The notes under the pieces: model-generated | What the model was told of the DNA's origin: nothing | Database searches by the model: none | Seen by the model: the letters and a program-made list of their open reading frames with translations, nothing else | In this document: positions 17,757 through 26,592 of the stretch, one piece after another | How the letters are laid out: the number at the start of each line of letters is the position of its first letter | Numbering within the stretch: the first letter of the stretch is position 1 | From: an uncultured Pseudokineococcus sp. | GTDB taxonomy: Bacteria; Actinomycetota; Actinomycetes; Actinomycetales; Quadrisphaeraceae | Direction: 5' to 3' | Length of the DNA stretch: 64,000 nucleotides | Assembly (NCBI RefSeq): GCF_947499845.1 | Contig: NZ_CANMPM010000014.1 | Location: forward strand, 21,214-85,213 | Made by a program: the position numbers and the translations under genes

Positions 17757-18961
17757 GCCCACACCTGCTCGAGGACGCGCAGGGTGTTGCCGCCGACGAC
17801 CTTGCGGACCTCGTCGTCGGAGTACCCGTGCTGGACCAGCCAGCCGATGATGTTGCCCATGCCCTCGGCGGGGTTCTCGAGCCCGTCGACGTACTCCACG
17901 CGCGGGTGGTCGACGTGGCCGTGCGCCTGGCTGATGGAGAGGTTGGCGGTGAAGGCGTCGTGCAGGCCCACGTGGTCGCCGAAGAGCGTGTCGGGGCCGA
18001 AGCTCACGTGGTCGATGCCGACGAGGTCCACGCAGTAGGTGAAGTGGTCCATGACCGACTCGAGGCTGTGGCGCGGGTGGGCCTCGGACAGCGTCGTGTG
18101 CGGCGCCGCCTCGATGCCGATGACGCCGCCCCGCTCGGCGCACGCGCGGATGACCTCGTCGGGCTTCATGCGGTTGGTCGGCCACACGCTGCGGGCCCCG
18201 GCGTGGGTGATGAAGACGGGGACGCGGGAGCGCTCGATGGTGTCGAGGCTCGTGCGGTCGCCGGAGTGGGAGACGTCGATGGCGATGCCGAGCTTGTTCA
18301 TGCGGTCGACGGCGCGGTCGCCGAAGTAGGTGAGGCCGCCGTCGCCGCGCTCCTTGAGCCCGCTGCCGAGCGTGTTCGCCTCGGAGTAGGCGATGCCCAT
18401 CTGCCGGACGCCGAAGCCGTAGAGGACGTCGAGCCGGTCGACCTCGTTCTCGATCATCGTGGCCGCCTCGAGGGCGAAGACGTGCGCGATCCGGCCGGTC
18501 GCGTGGGCCTCCTCGATGTCCGCGAGGGTCTCGCCCTTGACGACGAAGTCCTGGTGCGCCAGGTCGGCCATGCGCACGCCGAGGTCGAACAGGACGTCCT
18601 GGTACTTCCACCCCGCGTCGCTGCTGATGCAGCAGGTGCCGTCCATCCCGTTGTCGAAGACGGCGGTGAGCCCGGAGCGGGACAGGCCCTCGTAGCCGGT
18701 GGGCTCCCGGCCCTGGCGGATGTGCTCGCGCAGCTGGCCCATGTCCTCGGGGAAGACCTGCACGTGCTCGTGCAGGGAGATGACCTTCTCCGTCTCGAGC
18801 AGCCGGCGGGCGCGCTCGGCCTGCTCGGTGGTGAGGTCGAGGCCGGTGTAGGCCGGGACGCGGCCCAGCTGGGCGGCGTAGGCGAACTCGCGGTAGTCGG
18901 TGCCGGGCTCCAGGTACTCGTAGGCGGTGTACCCGGTGTAGCGCTTGGCGGGGTCGAGCAC
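17753..18961 (-). CDS. Membrane dipeptidase-like (M19) metallohydrolase
   Basis: A 402-residue member of the renal-dipeptidase family, predicted cytoplasmic (no signal peptide). Recognisable family blocks are the Glu ligand in FALEAATMI, His in DVSHSGDRT, His in ITHAGARSV and GIDHVSFGPDTLFG near the C-terminus. The first metal motif, normally HxD, reads H64-E-H66, the HxH of other amidohydrolases. It is longer at the N-terminus than typical M19 enzymes. The GTG at 18961 is preceded by GAGGAG. It is first in the peptide-uptake operon, so hydrolysis of the imported dipeptide-like ligand is its likely job. Confidence 0.87.
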   Translation of the reverse strand: MLDPAKRYTGYTAYEYLEPGTDYREFAYAAQLGRVPAYTGLDLTTEQAERARRLLETEKVISLHEHVQVFPEDMGQLREHIRQGREPTGYEGLSRSGLTAVFDNGMDGTCCISSDAGWKYQDVLFDLGVRMADLAHQDFVVKGETLADIEEAHATGRIAHVFALEAATMIENEVDRLDVLYGFGVRQMGIAYSEANTLGSGLKERGDGGLTYFGDRAVDRMNKLGIAIDVSHSGDRTSLDTIERSRVPVFITHAGARSVWPTNRMKPDEVIRACAERGGVIGIEAAPHTTLSEAHPRHSLESVMDHFTYCVDLVGIDHVSFGPDTLFGDHVGLHDAFTANLSISQAHGHVDHPRVEYVDGLENPAEGMGNIIGWLVQHGYSDDEVRKVVGGNTLRVLEQVWA

Positions 18962-19345
18962 GGGGCGGCTCCTCGGTCGAGGGTGGCGGAGTCGGAAGAT
19001 GCCGGGTCGGAGGGCTCGGGGTCGGGAACCCGGGGCCGGAGGCCGGGGCGGGCGCCCGAGCGCCGTCGGACCGGCGGCGTCCACGACGCCGATCCGGTGG
19101 GTGCGGGAGTAGTCCGCCACGATCGGGCGTCCGCGTCAAGGGTCGCGACACGATCCGGCACGGGGCTGGACGCATCGTTACTTCCCGGCAACACTCGTCG
19201 TGCACGATGGCGTGCGCCGGTGCGGACGCCGCCACCCCCGACGGCGGCGTCCGCACCTGCCGGACCCCGCGCCAGCTCCGCTCCGGCCGCCCGGTCCACC
19301 ACCCCCGCACGACCAGCCCCCGCCCCCCCCGACCCAGGAGCAGCC
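18962..19345. promoter_or_regulatory. 384-bp divergent intergenic region of the peptide-uptake cluster
   Basis: This gap separates the dipeptidase operon (minus) from the two ATPase genes (plus) and must carry promoters for both. A minus-strand TTGACG (19139-19134) is a candidate -35, but no good -10 is spaced from it. The segment near 19170-19205 is less GC-rich (CATCGTTACTTCCCGG). No convincing gene is seen. The Lrp protein of the cluster is a candidate to bind here. Confidence 0.5.
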
Positions 19346-20395
19346 ATGACGGCCACGGCAGCAGCGGCGCCGGCCGCGACCCGCACCGACGCGCCCCTCC
19401 TGCGGGTGCGCGGCCTGCGCGTGCAGGTCGACGGGCACGGCGCGGGCGCGGAGCCCGTCGAGCTCGTGCGCGGCGTCGACCTCGACGTCGAGCGCGGCGA
19501 GCTCGTCGCCCTCCTCGGGGAGTCGGGCTCCGGCAAGTCCGTCACCGCCCGCGCCGTCCTGGGGCTGGACGCCCCGGGCATGCGGCGGACGGCCGACGAG
19601 CTGAGCCTCGCCGGCCTCGACCTGCGCGGGCTGTCCGAGCGCGAGCTGCGGCCGCTGCGCGGGGCGCGGATGGCGCTCGTCGTGCAGGACGCGCTCTCGG
19701 CCCTCAACCCCGTCCTCACCGTGGGGGACCAGATCGGCGAGCTCGTGCGCGTCCACACGGGCGCCTCGCGCCGCGCCGCGCGGGCCCGCGCCGTCGAGCT
19801 GCTCGGCCTCGTGGGCATCCCCGGCGCCGCGCAGCGCGTGCGCGACCACCCCCACCAGTTCTCGGGCGGCATGCGCCAGCGGATCCTCATCGCCATGGCC
19901 GTCGCGCTGGAGCCCGAGCTCCTCGTCGCCGACGAGCCGACGACGGCCCTCGACGTCACCGTGCAGGCCCAGGTGCTCGAGCTGCTCGACGGCCTGCGGC
20001 GCGAGCTCGGCATGGGCGTGCTCCTCATCACCCACGACCTCGGCGTCGTCAGCGAGGTGGCCGACCGCGTCGCCGTCATGTACGCGGGCCGCGTCGTCGA
20101 GTCCGGGCACGCCGACGACGTCCTGCCGGCTCCGGCGCACCCCTACACGCGCGCCCTGCTTGCCTCCGTGCCGCAGCCGGCCCGGGCGGCCGGGGGGCTC
20201 GCCACCATCCCGGGCTCGCCCCCCGTGCCGGCGCAGACGTTCCCCGGCTGCGCCTTCCACCCGCGCTGCGCGTGGGCCGTGGACCGCTGCGCGACCGAGG
20301 TTCCCGCGCCCCGGGCGCCCGGCCCGCCGCCGCCCACGGGGATGCCCCGGACGAGCGCGTGCCTGCGGGCCGAGGAGGTGCTCCGTGGCCGCTGA
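19346..20395 (+). CDS. Peptide ABC transporter ATP-binding protein (DppD/OppD type)
   Basis: A 349-residue ATPase: Walker A GESGSGKS, Q-loop VVQDALSALNP, signature FSGGMRQR, Walker B LLVADEPTTALD and switch His in LITHDLG. The C-terminal oligopeptide-ABC extension carries a Cys cluster (CAFHPRCAW...RC) typical of DppD proteins. The ATG at 19346 has CAGGAG upstream. It overlaps the next ATPase gene by 11 bp. It powers the permeases encoded divergently at 14183-16134. Confidence 0.93.
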   Translation: MTATAAAAPAATRTDAPLLRVRGLRVQVDGHGAGAEPVELVRGVDLDVERGELVALLGESGSGKSVTARAVLGLDAPGMRRTADELSLAGLDLRGLSERELRPLRGARMALVVQDALSALNPVLTVGDQIGELVRVHTGASRRAARARAVELLGLVGIPGAAQRVRDHPHQFSGGMRQRILIAMAVALEPELLVADEPTTALDVTVQAQVLELLDGLRRELGMGVLLITHDLGVVSEVADRVAVMYAGRVVESGHADDVLPAPAHPYTRALLASVPQPARAAGGLATIPGSPPVPAQTFPGCAFHPRCAWAVDRCATEVPAPRAPGPPPPTGMPRTSACLRAEEVLRGR

Positions 20396-21437
20396 CACGA
20401 CGACGGGGACCGGGGCCGGCACCAGCACGGGGGCCGGGCCCGACGACGGCGCGCTGCTGCGCGCGCGGGGGCTCGTGCGCCGCTACCCCGCGGGGCGGGC
20501 GGGCCTGCGCCGCCGGAGCGTCTCGGCCGTCGACGGCGTCGACCTCGACCTGCGGGCCGGCGAGGTCCTCGGCGTCGTGGGCGAGTCCGGCTGCGGCAAG
20601 TCCACGCTCGCGCGGACGCTCGTCGGCCTCGAGCGCCCCGACGCCGGGACCCTCGCCTACCGCGGCACCGACGTGACGCGGATGCGGCGGGCCGAGCACG
20701 CCGTCATGCGCCGCGGCGTCCAGATGGTCTTCCAGGACCCGTACGCCTCCCTGGACCCGCGGATGACGGTGGAGCAGGTGGTGGCCGAGCCGCTCGCCGC
20801 CGCCCGCACCGGCACCCGGGCGGACCGCCGCCGGCGCGCCGGGGAGCTGCTCGAGCTCGTCGGGCTCTCGGCCGGGATGCTGGGCCGCTACCCCCACCAG
20901 TTCTCCGGCGGGCAGCGCCAGCGCATCGGCATCGCCCGCGGCCTGGCCCTCGAGCCGTCCGTCCTCGTCTGCGACGAGCCCGTCTCGGCGCTCGACGTCT
21001 CCGTGCAGGCCCAGGTGGTCAACCTCCTGGGGCGGCTGCGCGACGAGCTGGGGCTGGCGGTCGTCTTCATCGCCCACGACCTCTCGGTCGTGCGCCACGT
21101 CGCCGACCGGGTCGCCGTCATGTACCTCGGGCGCGTCGCCGAGGTCGGCGCGGCCGACCGGGTCTTCGACGCCCCCGCCCACCCCTACACGCGGGCGCTG
21201 CTGTCGGCCTCGCCGTCGGTCGACCGCGCCCAGCGGGGCCGCCTCGGGCGGCGCGAGGTGCTGCGCGGGGAGCCGCCCTCGCCGGCCGACCCGCCGAGCG
21301 GCTGCCGCTTCCGCACCCGCTGCGCGCTCGCCGTCGACAGGTGCGCGCACGAGCAGCCGCTGCTGCGCCTCGCCGCGGGGGACGACCCCGCGCGCACCGT
21401 CGCCTGCCACCGCGCGGAGGAGGTGCTCACCGGCTGA
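20385..21437 (+). CDS. Peptide ABC transporter ATP-binding protein (DppF/OppF type)
   Basis: A 350-residue ATPase partner of the DppD-type protein. It has Walker [22 protein letters not shown], signature FSGGQRQR, Walker [12 protein letters not shown], switch His FIAHDLSVV and the C-terminal Cys cluster ([14 protein letters not shown]). The GTG at 20385 lies within the end of the upstream gene, with GAGGAGG in front. The first 25 residues are a Gly/Thr-rich leader. DppD and DppF form the heterodimeric motor of a dipeptide/oligopeptide importer. Confidence 0.93.
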   Translation: MAADTTTGTGAGTSTGAGPDDGALLRARGLVRRYPAGRAGLRRRSVSAVDGVDLDLRAGEVLGVVGESGCGKSTLARTLVGLERPDAGTLAYRGTDVTRMRRAEHAVMRRGVQMVFQDPYASLDPRMTVEQVVAEPLAAARTGTRADRRRRAGELLELVGLSAGMLGRYPHQFSGGQRQRIGIARGLALEPSVLVCDEPVSALDVSVQAQVVNLLGRLRDELGLAVVFIAHDLSVVRHVADRVAVMYLGRVAEVGAADRVFDAPAHPYTRALLSASPSVDRAQRGRLGRREVLRGEPPSPADPPSGCRFRTRCALAVDRCAHEQPLLRLAAGDDPARTVACHRAEEVLTG

Positions 21438-21537
21438 CCGCGGCCGGGCGCCCCGCCTGCCGGCCGGCCCGGGACGGCGCCGGGCGACCTCGGGGTGGCG
21501 CCGCCGCACCGCCCCGGACCTGCCCCATGCTTGAAGG

Positions 21538-23343
21538 GTGGACGAGCGCTACCTGCCCATCGAGGAGCACGGCGTCATCGGCGACCTGCGCACGGTCGCG
21601 CTCGTCGGCACCGACGGCACGATCGACTGGTACTGCCCGTCGCGCTTCGACGCGCCGTCGCTGTTCGCCTCGCTGCTCGACGCCGACCGCGGAGGGTCCT
21701 TCCGCCTCTCCGCCCGCGCGGGCGCCCGACCCAAGCAGCTCTACCTGCCCGACACGAACATCCTGCTGACGCGCTACCTCACGCGGGACTCGGTCGGCGA
21801 GGTCGTCGACTTCATGGTCCCCGAGACCAGCGACGTCGCTGCCGCCCGCGACCTCGTCGTCCGGCGCGCGAGCGCGGTGCGCGGCATGACGACCTTCGAC
21901 CTCGTGTGCCGCCCGGCCTTCGACTACGGCCGCGTGCCGCACGAGGTGCGGCTCGTCGACGACATCGGCGCGGTCTTCAGCTCCTCGGCCGGAGACTTCG
22001 TCCTGCGGACGTCGGCGCCCCTGCGCGTCACGGACGACGGGCGCGGCGTCGAGGCCGTCTTCGCCGTCGAGGAGGGCGAGCAGGTCGACGTCGTCCTCGA
22101 GTGGCGCGGCGTCGTGCGCCCCCTCGCGCTGCACGAGACCGACGACCTCTTCACGCGCACGAGCGACTACTGGCAGCGCTGGGTCTCCGGCTCGCGCTAC
22201 CGGGGGCGCTGGCGCGAGATGGTCCAGCGCTCGGCGCTGACGCTCAAGCTGCTCGTCTACCACCCCACCGGCGCCCTCGTCGCGGCCCCGACGACGTCGC
22301 TGCCCGAGCAGCTCGGCGGCGCGCGCAACTGGGACTACCGCTACGCCTGGCTGCGGGACGCCGCCTTCACGGTCTACGGCCTCATGCGCCTGGGCTTCCT
22401 CGACGAGGCCGCGGCGTTCATGGACTGGATCAAGGAGCGGTGCGAGGCGGCGTCGCTCGAGCACGACGTCATGATCATGTACGGGGTCGACGGCAGCGAG
22501 GACCTGCCCGAGACGGTGCTCGAGCACTTCGAGGGCTACCGCGGCTCGCGGCCCGTGCGCATCGGCAACTCGGCCGTGACCCAGCGCCAGCTGGACGTCT
22601 ACGGCGAGGTCATGGACTCCGTCTACCTCTACAACCGCCAGGTCCCCATCAGCTACGACCTGTGGACGACCCTCGGGCACCGCCTCGACTGGCTCGCCGA
22701 GCACTGGCAGGAGCCCGACGAGGGCGTGTGGGAGGTCCGCGGCCCCCGCCAGCGCTTCACGTACTCGGCGCTCATGACGTGGGTGGCCTACGACCGCGCC
22801 CTGCGCGTCGCGCGCGACCGCGGCCTCCCGGCGCCGACGGAGAAGTGGCGGAAGATCGCCAACAAGGCGCACCGGTTCGTGCAGGAGGAGTGCTGGGACC
22901 CCGACCTCGGGGCCTACGCCATGCACCCGGGCAGCCGGCTGCTCGACGCCTCCGTGCTCGTCATGCCGCTCGTGAAGTTCGCCGGGCCGACCGACCCGCG
23001 CTTCCTGTCGACGCTCGACCGCATCGGCGACGAGCTCGTCGCCGACTCCCTCGTGTACCGGTACGCCATCACCGGGCACGACGGGCTCGACGACGACGAG
23101 GGCACCTTCAACCTCTGCTCGTTCTGGTACGTCGAGGCGCTGACGCGCGCCGGCCGCCTCAAGGAGGCGCGCATCGTCTTCGAGAAGATGCTCACCTACT
23201 CCAACCACCTCGGGCTCTACGCCGAGGAGATCGGCCCGTCGGGCGAGGCGCTCGGCAACTTCCCGCAGGCTTTCACCCACCTCGCGCTCATCTCCGCCGC
23301 GGTCAACCTCGACGCCGCGCTCGACCGGCAGCGGGAGCGCTGA
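21538..23343 (+). CDS. GH15 family glucoamylase/trehalase-like enzyme
   Basis: A 601-residue cytoplasmic glycoside hydrolase of family 15 (glucoamylase, glucodextranase and the actinobacterial trehalase). It has a beta-sandwich N-terminal domain (about 1-240) starting YLPIEEHGVIGD, then an (alpha/alpha)6 barrel with GGARNWDYRYAWLRDAAF (about 262-279) and the C-terminal EEIGPSGEALGNFPQAFTH block that holds the catalytic base. Length is typical. The only possible start is the GTG at 21538, since an in-frame TGA lies 6 bp upstream; there is no good ribosome site, so translation may be leaderless. A TIM paralogue follows 4 bp downstream. Trehalase and glucoamylase activities cannot be told apart here. 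Confidence 0.88.
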   Translation: MDERYLPIEEHGVIGDLRTVALVGTDGTIDWYCPSRFDAPSLFASLLDADRGGSFRLSARAGARPKQLYLPDTNILLTRYLTRDSVGEVVDFMVPETSDVAAARDLVVRRASAVRGMTTFDLVCRPAFDYGRVPHEVRLVDDIGAVFSSSAGDFVLRTSAPLRVTDDGRGVEAVFAVEEGEQVDVVLEWRGVVRPLALHETDDLFTRTSDYWQRWVSGSRYRGRWREMVQRSALTLKLLVYHPTGALVAAPTTSLPEQLGGARNWDYRYAWLRDAAFTVYGLMRLGFLDEAAAFMDWIKERCEAASLEHDVMIMYGVDGSEDLPETVLEHFEGYRGSRPVRIGNSAVTQRQLDVYGEVMDSVYLYNRQVPISYDLWTTLGHRLDWLAEHWQEPDEGVWEVRGPRQRFTYSALMTWVAYDRALRVARDRGLPAPTEKWRKIANKAHRFVQEECWDPDLGAYAMHPGSRLLDASVLVMPLVKFAGPTDPRFLSTLDRIGDELVADSLVYRYAITGHDGLDDDEGTFNLCSFWYVEALTRAGRLKEARIVFEKMLTYSNHLGLYAEEIGPSGEALGNFPQAFTHLALISAAVNLDAALDRQRER

Positions 23344-23347
23344 CCGC

Positions 23348-24196
23348 GTGGCACCGCCGCCGGACGCCACCGACCGCACCACGGCGCCGGCCGTCCCGGT
23401 GCCCCCGCGGGGCACCCGCTGGGTGGGGACGAGCTGGAAGATGACCAAGACCCGGGCCGAGGGCCTGGCGTGGGCGCGCGGGCTCGTCGACGGCCTGGCC
23501 GCGCGCGGGCGCGCGGCCGACGCCGCGGCGGCGCCGGGCGCGCCGCAGGTCTTCGTCGTCCCGCCCGCGACGGCGCTGCCGGAGGTGTCCACGCTGCTCG
23601 CCGAGCGCGCCCCGCACGTGCTCGTCGGGGCGCAGGACGCCCACTGGGAGGACGCCGGGGCCTGGACGGGCGAGCTGTCCGTGCCGCAGGTGGCGGACGC
23701 GGGCGCCCGCCTCGTCGAGGTGGGCCACTCCGAGCGCCGCGAGCACTTCGGGGACACCGACGAGCGCGTCGCGCTCAAGGTCCGCGCGGTCCTGCGGCAC
23801 GGCCTCGTGCCCCTGCTCTGCGTCGGGGAGACCACAGCGGTGCGCTCCTCGGGGCGGCACGCCGCGCACGTCGCCGACCAGGTGCGCAGCGCCCTCGACG
23901 CGCTCGAGCCGTCGGCCGCCGCCCGGGTCGTCGTCGCCTACGAGCCCGTGTGGGCCATCGGCGCCGGCGGTCGGCGGGCGGAGCCCGAGGAGGTCGCGGA
24001 GGTCGTCGAGCCGCTCGTCGCCGAGCTCGGCGACCGGGTGGCCGGCGTGCTCTTCGGCGGCTCGGTCGACGTCGGCGGCGCACCGGACCTGCTGTCGGTC
24101 CCGGGCGTCGACGGGCTCTTCGTCGGCCGCGCGGCGTGGGACGTCGAGGGCTTCCTGCGCCTCGTCGACGTCGTCACCGGCACCGCCGGCCGCTGA
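23348..24196 (+). CDS. Triose-phosphate isomerase family protein (possible erythrulose-phosphate isomerase)
   Basis: A 282-residue TIM-barrel isomerase. Catalytic residues are intact: Lys31 (GTSWKMTKT), His127 (VGHSERR) and Glu199 (AYEPVWAIG). The first motif is TSWKM rather than the GNWKMN of glycolytic enzymes, and a longer 22-residue N-terminus is present. A GTSWKM motif is, as I recall, typical of the TIM homologues that isomerise L-erythrulose-1-phosphate in erythritol/threitol catabolism. It is not next to gap/pgk, as glycolytic tpiA usually is in actinobacteria. It starts 4 bp after the GH15 stop and is probably co-transcribed. Call the family with confidence, the substrate with caution. 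Confidence 0.86.
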   Translation: MAPPPDATDRTTAPAVPVPPRGTRWVGTSWKMTKTRAEGLAWARGLVDGLAARGRAADAAAAPGAPQVFVVPPATALPEVSTLLAERAPHVLVGAQDAHWEDAGAWTGELSVPQVADAGARLVEVGHSERREHFGDTDERVALKVRAVLRHGLVPLLCVGETTAVRSSGRHAAHVADQVRSALDALEPSAAARVVVAYEPVWAIGAGGRRAEPEEVAEVVEPLVAELGDRVAGVLFGGSVDVGGAPDLLSVPGVDGLFVGRAAWDVEGFLRLVDVVTGTAGR

Positions 24197-24230
24197 GGCG
24201 TCGTCCGGGCAGGCCCCGCGCGAGCCGGCG

Positions 24231-25172
24231 TCACCCGAGAAGGGCGGCCAGGCCGACCATGACGGGGACGGAGACCAGCGTGGTCGTCGAGATGGCGTCG
24301 CGCGCCGTGAGCAGCGCGCCGCCCGGGCCGGGGCCGGCGTCGTAGCGGGCCGCGACGACGAAGATGTTCTGGGCCGCCGGCAGCGCCGAGATGACGGCCG
24401 CGGCGAGGACGTCGCCCGGCGCCAGGCCCAGGACGGGCCCGGCCACGAGCAGGGCGACGCCGGGCTGCACGAGCGTCTTGAGCACCGTGATGACCGCCAG
24501 CTCGGGCGCCGACGTGCCGCGCCCGGGCAGCGGGCCGAGGCGCAGCGAGACCCCGAAGGCCAGGAGCATCGTCGGCACGGCCATGTCGGCCACGAGGCCC
24601 AGCGGAGCGCCCAGGGCGACGGGCAGGCGCAGCCCCGTGAGGTTGAGGGCGAGGCCGACGAGCGCGCCGACGGTGATGGGGTTGCGCAGCGGCGTCGTGA
24701 GGAGGCGGAGCACCGAGGGACGCCGCTCGGCGGCGGCGCGGTCGAGCAGGGCGAGCGCCAGGGGCTGCAGGACGAGCATCTGCAGCAGCAGCACGGGCGC
24801 CATGAGTGCGGCGTCGCCGAGGACGTACGCCGCCACCGGCAGGCCGAGGTTGCCCGCGTTGACGTACCCCGTGCACAGGACGCCGACGACGCCACCGGCG
24901 AGGTCGCGGCGGAAGACCCAGCGGGCGAGGCAGGCGTACGTGGTCGTCGTGACGAGCACCGCCGCGGCGATCGCGGCGACGTACCCGGTGAAGAGCCGCG
25001 AGACGTCGGCGTCGGCGAGGACGACCACCATGAGCGCGGGGCTCGCGACCGTGAAGGCCACGCGGGACAGGACGCGCTGCCCTCCCTCGTCGACGACGCG
25101 CAGGTGCGCCACGAGGGCGCCCGCGGCGATGACGAGCAGGATGGTCGCGAAGCCGTCGACGACGCCCTGCAC
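24231..25172 (-). CDS. AEC family transporter (auxin-efflux-carrier fold)
   Basis: A 313-residue inner-membrane protein with about ten hydrophobic helices in two inverted halves. Family-typical features are the N-terminal AHLRVVDEGGQRVLSRV segment, GYVNAGNLGLPV in the middle (the conserved broken-helix Asn-Leu-Gly motif) and LPAAQNIFV in the C-terminal half. AEC proteins export or import organic acids, amino acids or auxin-like compounds. GTG start at 25172. It is convergent with the TIM gene (34-bp gap) and has no operon partner, so no substrate can be proposed. Confidence 0.88.
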   Translation of the reverse strand: MQGVVDGFATILLVIAAGALVAHLRVVDEGGQRVLSRVAFTVASPALMVVVLADADVSRLFTGYVAAIAAAVLVTTTTYACLARWVFRRDLAGGVVGVLCTGYVNAGNLGLPVAAYVLGDAALMAPVLLLQMLVLQPLALALLDRAAAERRPSVLRLLTTPLRNPITVGALVGLALNLTGLRLPVALGAPLGLVADMAVPTMLLAFGVSLRLGPLPGRGTSAPELAVITVLKTLVQPGVALLVAGPVLGLAPGDVLAAAVISALPAAQNIFVVAARYDAGPGPGGALLTARDAISTTTLVSVPVMVGLAALLG

Positions 25173-25290
25173 CCGTGCTCCCCCGCTCGACGGCCGACCC
25201 GGTCGGGGAGCCTAGGGGCGCACCGGCGGCCGGTCTGGGAGGGTCGCCACCGGGGACGACCCGTCCGCACCCAGGTGGCCCCGCCCGCAC

Positions 25291-25310
25291 GCCCGCCCGC
25301 CCGCCCGCCC
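25291..25310. repeat. GCCC tetranucleotide repeat (x5)
   Basis: A short simple-sequence tract 18 bp upstream of the next gene's start, between its promoter region and ribosome site. Replication slippage here could alter spacing. Confidence 0.6.
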
Positions 25311-25327
25311 GACGCACCGGAGGCACC

Positions 25328-26311
25328 GTGGCCCTGCAGCAGGCACGCACCACCCCGACCGGCCCCGAGGACTGGCCCATCGCCGCCGCGATGATCCAGT
25401 ACCCGGGCACGCTGCCCGACGGCACCTCGGTGCAGGACCAGAGCGCCGAGGAGTGGGCGCTCGCGCTCGGCGACGTCGCCGACGCGGGCTTCGACTGCGT
25501 CGACCCGACGGAGTCCTGGCTCCGCATCGGCGACCTCAGCCCCGAGCGGCTGCAGGAGTTCACCGACGTCGTCGCCGACCTCGGCCTGCGCGTGCCGGCC
25601 GTGTCCTCGGCCCGCCGCAGCCCGGTGGACCCCGAGCACGGCGAGGAGCACATGGCGACCCTGCACCGCGGCATCGACGCCGCGGCCGCCGTGGGCGCCG
25701 AGGTCTTCAACGTCGGCTTCTTCCGGGCGCTCCTGCCCGCCCAGCAGCGCGCGCTGTGGTTCTGGACCGCGCAGGGCCCCGTGGACGCCGGGCCGGACGA
25801 GGACCCCGAGACCTACCGCCTCGCCGTCGACCGGGTGCGCGAGCTCGGCCGCCACGCGGCGGAGAACGGCCTCGTCCTGTCCCTGGAGATGTACGAGGAC
25901 ACCTACGTCGGCACCGCCGACGGCGCCGTCCGCCTCGTCACCGACGTCGACCTGCCCGAGGTGGGCCTCAACCCCGACCTCGGCAACCTCCAGCGCCTCC
26001 ACCGGCCGGTCGAGCGCTGGACCGAGATGGCGGCGAAGGTGCTGCCGCACACGAACTTCTGGCACGCGAAGAACTACCTGCGCACCGAGGACGAGACCAC
26101 CGGCGCCATCAGCACCGCCCCGGCGCCGCTCGAGACCGGCGTCATGAGCTACCGGCAGATGCTGGCCGACGCCGTCGCGCTCGGCTTCCGCGGCCCCATC
26201 ACGTGCGAGCACTACGGCGGTGACGGCCTGTCGGTCAGCGCCCGCAACCGCGACTACCTGCGCGGGCTCCTCGGCACGCGGCGCATCCGGGGGATGCTCG
26301 CGGGAGGCTGA
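25328..26311 (+). CDS. Sugar phosphate isomerase/epimerase-like TIM-barrel protein
   Basis: A 327-residue xylose-isomerase-like (AP endonuclease 2 superfamily) protein. Conserved acidic and His positions for a single metal are visible: Glu in LSLEMYEDT, Asp/Asn in VGLNPDLGNL, His in FWHAKNYLR and Glu-His in ITCEHYGGDG. These are the positions used in sugar and inositol epimerases. The GTG at 25328 follows GGAGGCACC; the frame is open further upstream through the GCCC repeat, which is unlikely to be coding. It stands alone after the divergent AEC gene. A role in polyol or sugar catabolism, perhaps linked to the TIM paralogue 1 kb away, is only inference. Confidence 0.85.
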   Translation: MALQQARTTPTGPEDWPIAAAMIQYPGTLPDGTSVQDQSAEEWALALGDVADAGFDCVDPTESWLRIGDLSPERLQEFTDVVADLGLRVPAVSSARRSPVDPEHGEEHMATLHRGIDAAAAVGAEVFNVGFFRALLPAQQRALWFWTAQGPVDAGPDEDPETYRLAVDRVRELGRHAAENGLVLSLEMYEDTYVGTADGAVRLVTDVDLPEVGLNPDLGNLQRLHRPVERWTEMAAKVLPHTNFWHAKNYLRTEDETTGAISTAPAPLETGVMSYRQMLADAVALGFRGPITCEHYGGDGLSVSARNRDYLRGLLGTRRIRGMLAGG

Positions 26312-26543
26312 GCCCGCTCTCCCGGTCTGCACGACGGGTGAGGCGGCGTGTGAGGCGCAGCAGCACCACCGGAGCCCGGGACGACGACGCGGGGGCGCCG
26401 TCTCCAGCGTCGCCCGGCCCGCTGGGCGACGTCTGCGCCGCCTGACGCCCGACACCTGACGCCTCGCGCCCGACGCCGCAGGAGTCGGCCGGGCGGTAGC
26501 CGTGGGTCCGCCGAGCCGGCCGCAGCGACGTCCCGACGCGCCG

Positions 26544-26571
26544 GGCCGTTCACCCGCTCAGGTGAACGGCC
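26544..26571. promoter_or_regulatory. Perfect 11-bp inverted repeat (candidate operator)
   Basis: Arms GGCCGTTCACC (26544-26554) and GGTGAACGGCC (26561-26571) flank a 6-bp spacer, ending 21 bp before the start of the unknown coiled-coil gene. The position fits an operator. It could also be an RNA hairpin covering the 5' leader. Confidence 0.55.
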
Positions 26572-26592
26572 TGGCGTGCCGATGCGCCCGGT

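Noticed and set aside
19108..19139. A full sigma-70-type promoter for the dipeptidase operon
   Set aside because: TTGACG is good but no acceptable -10 lies 16-19 bp away, so I list only the region.
21427..23835. A long minus-strand frame opposite the GH15 and TIM genes
   Set aside because: The plus-strand products have complete catalytic motifs; the minus frame is low-complexity.
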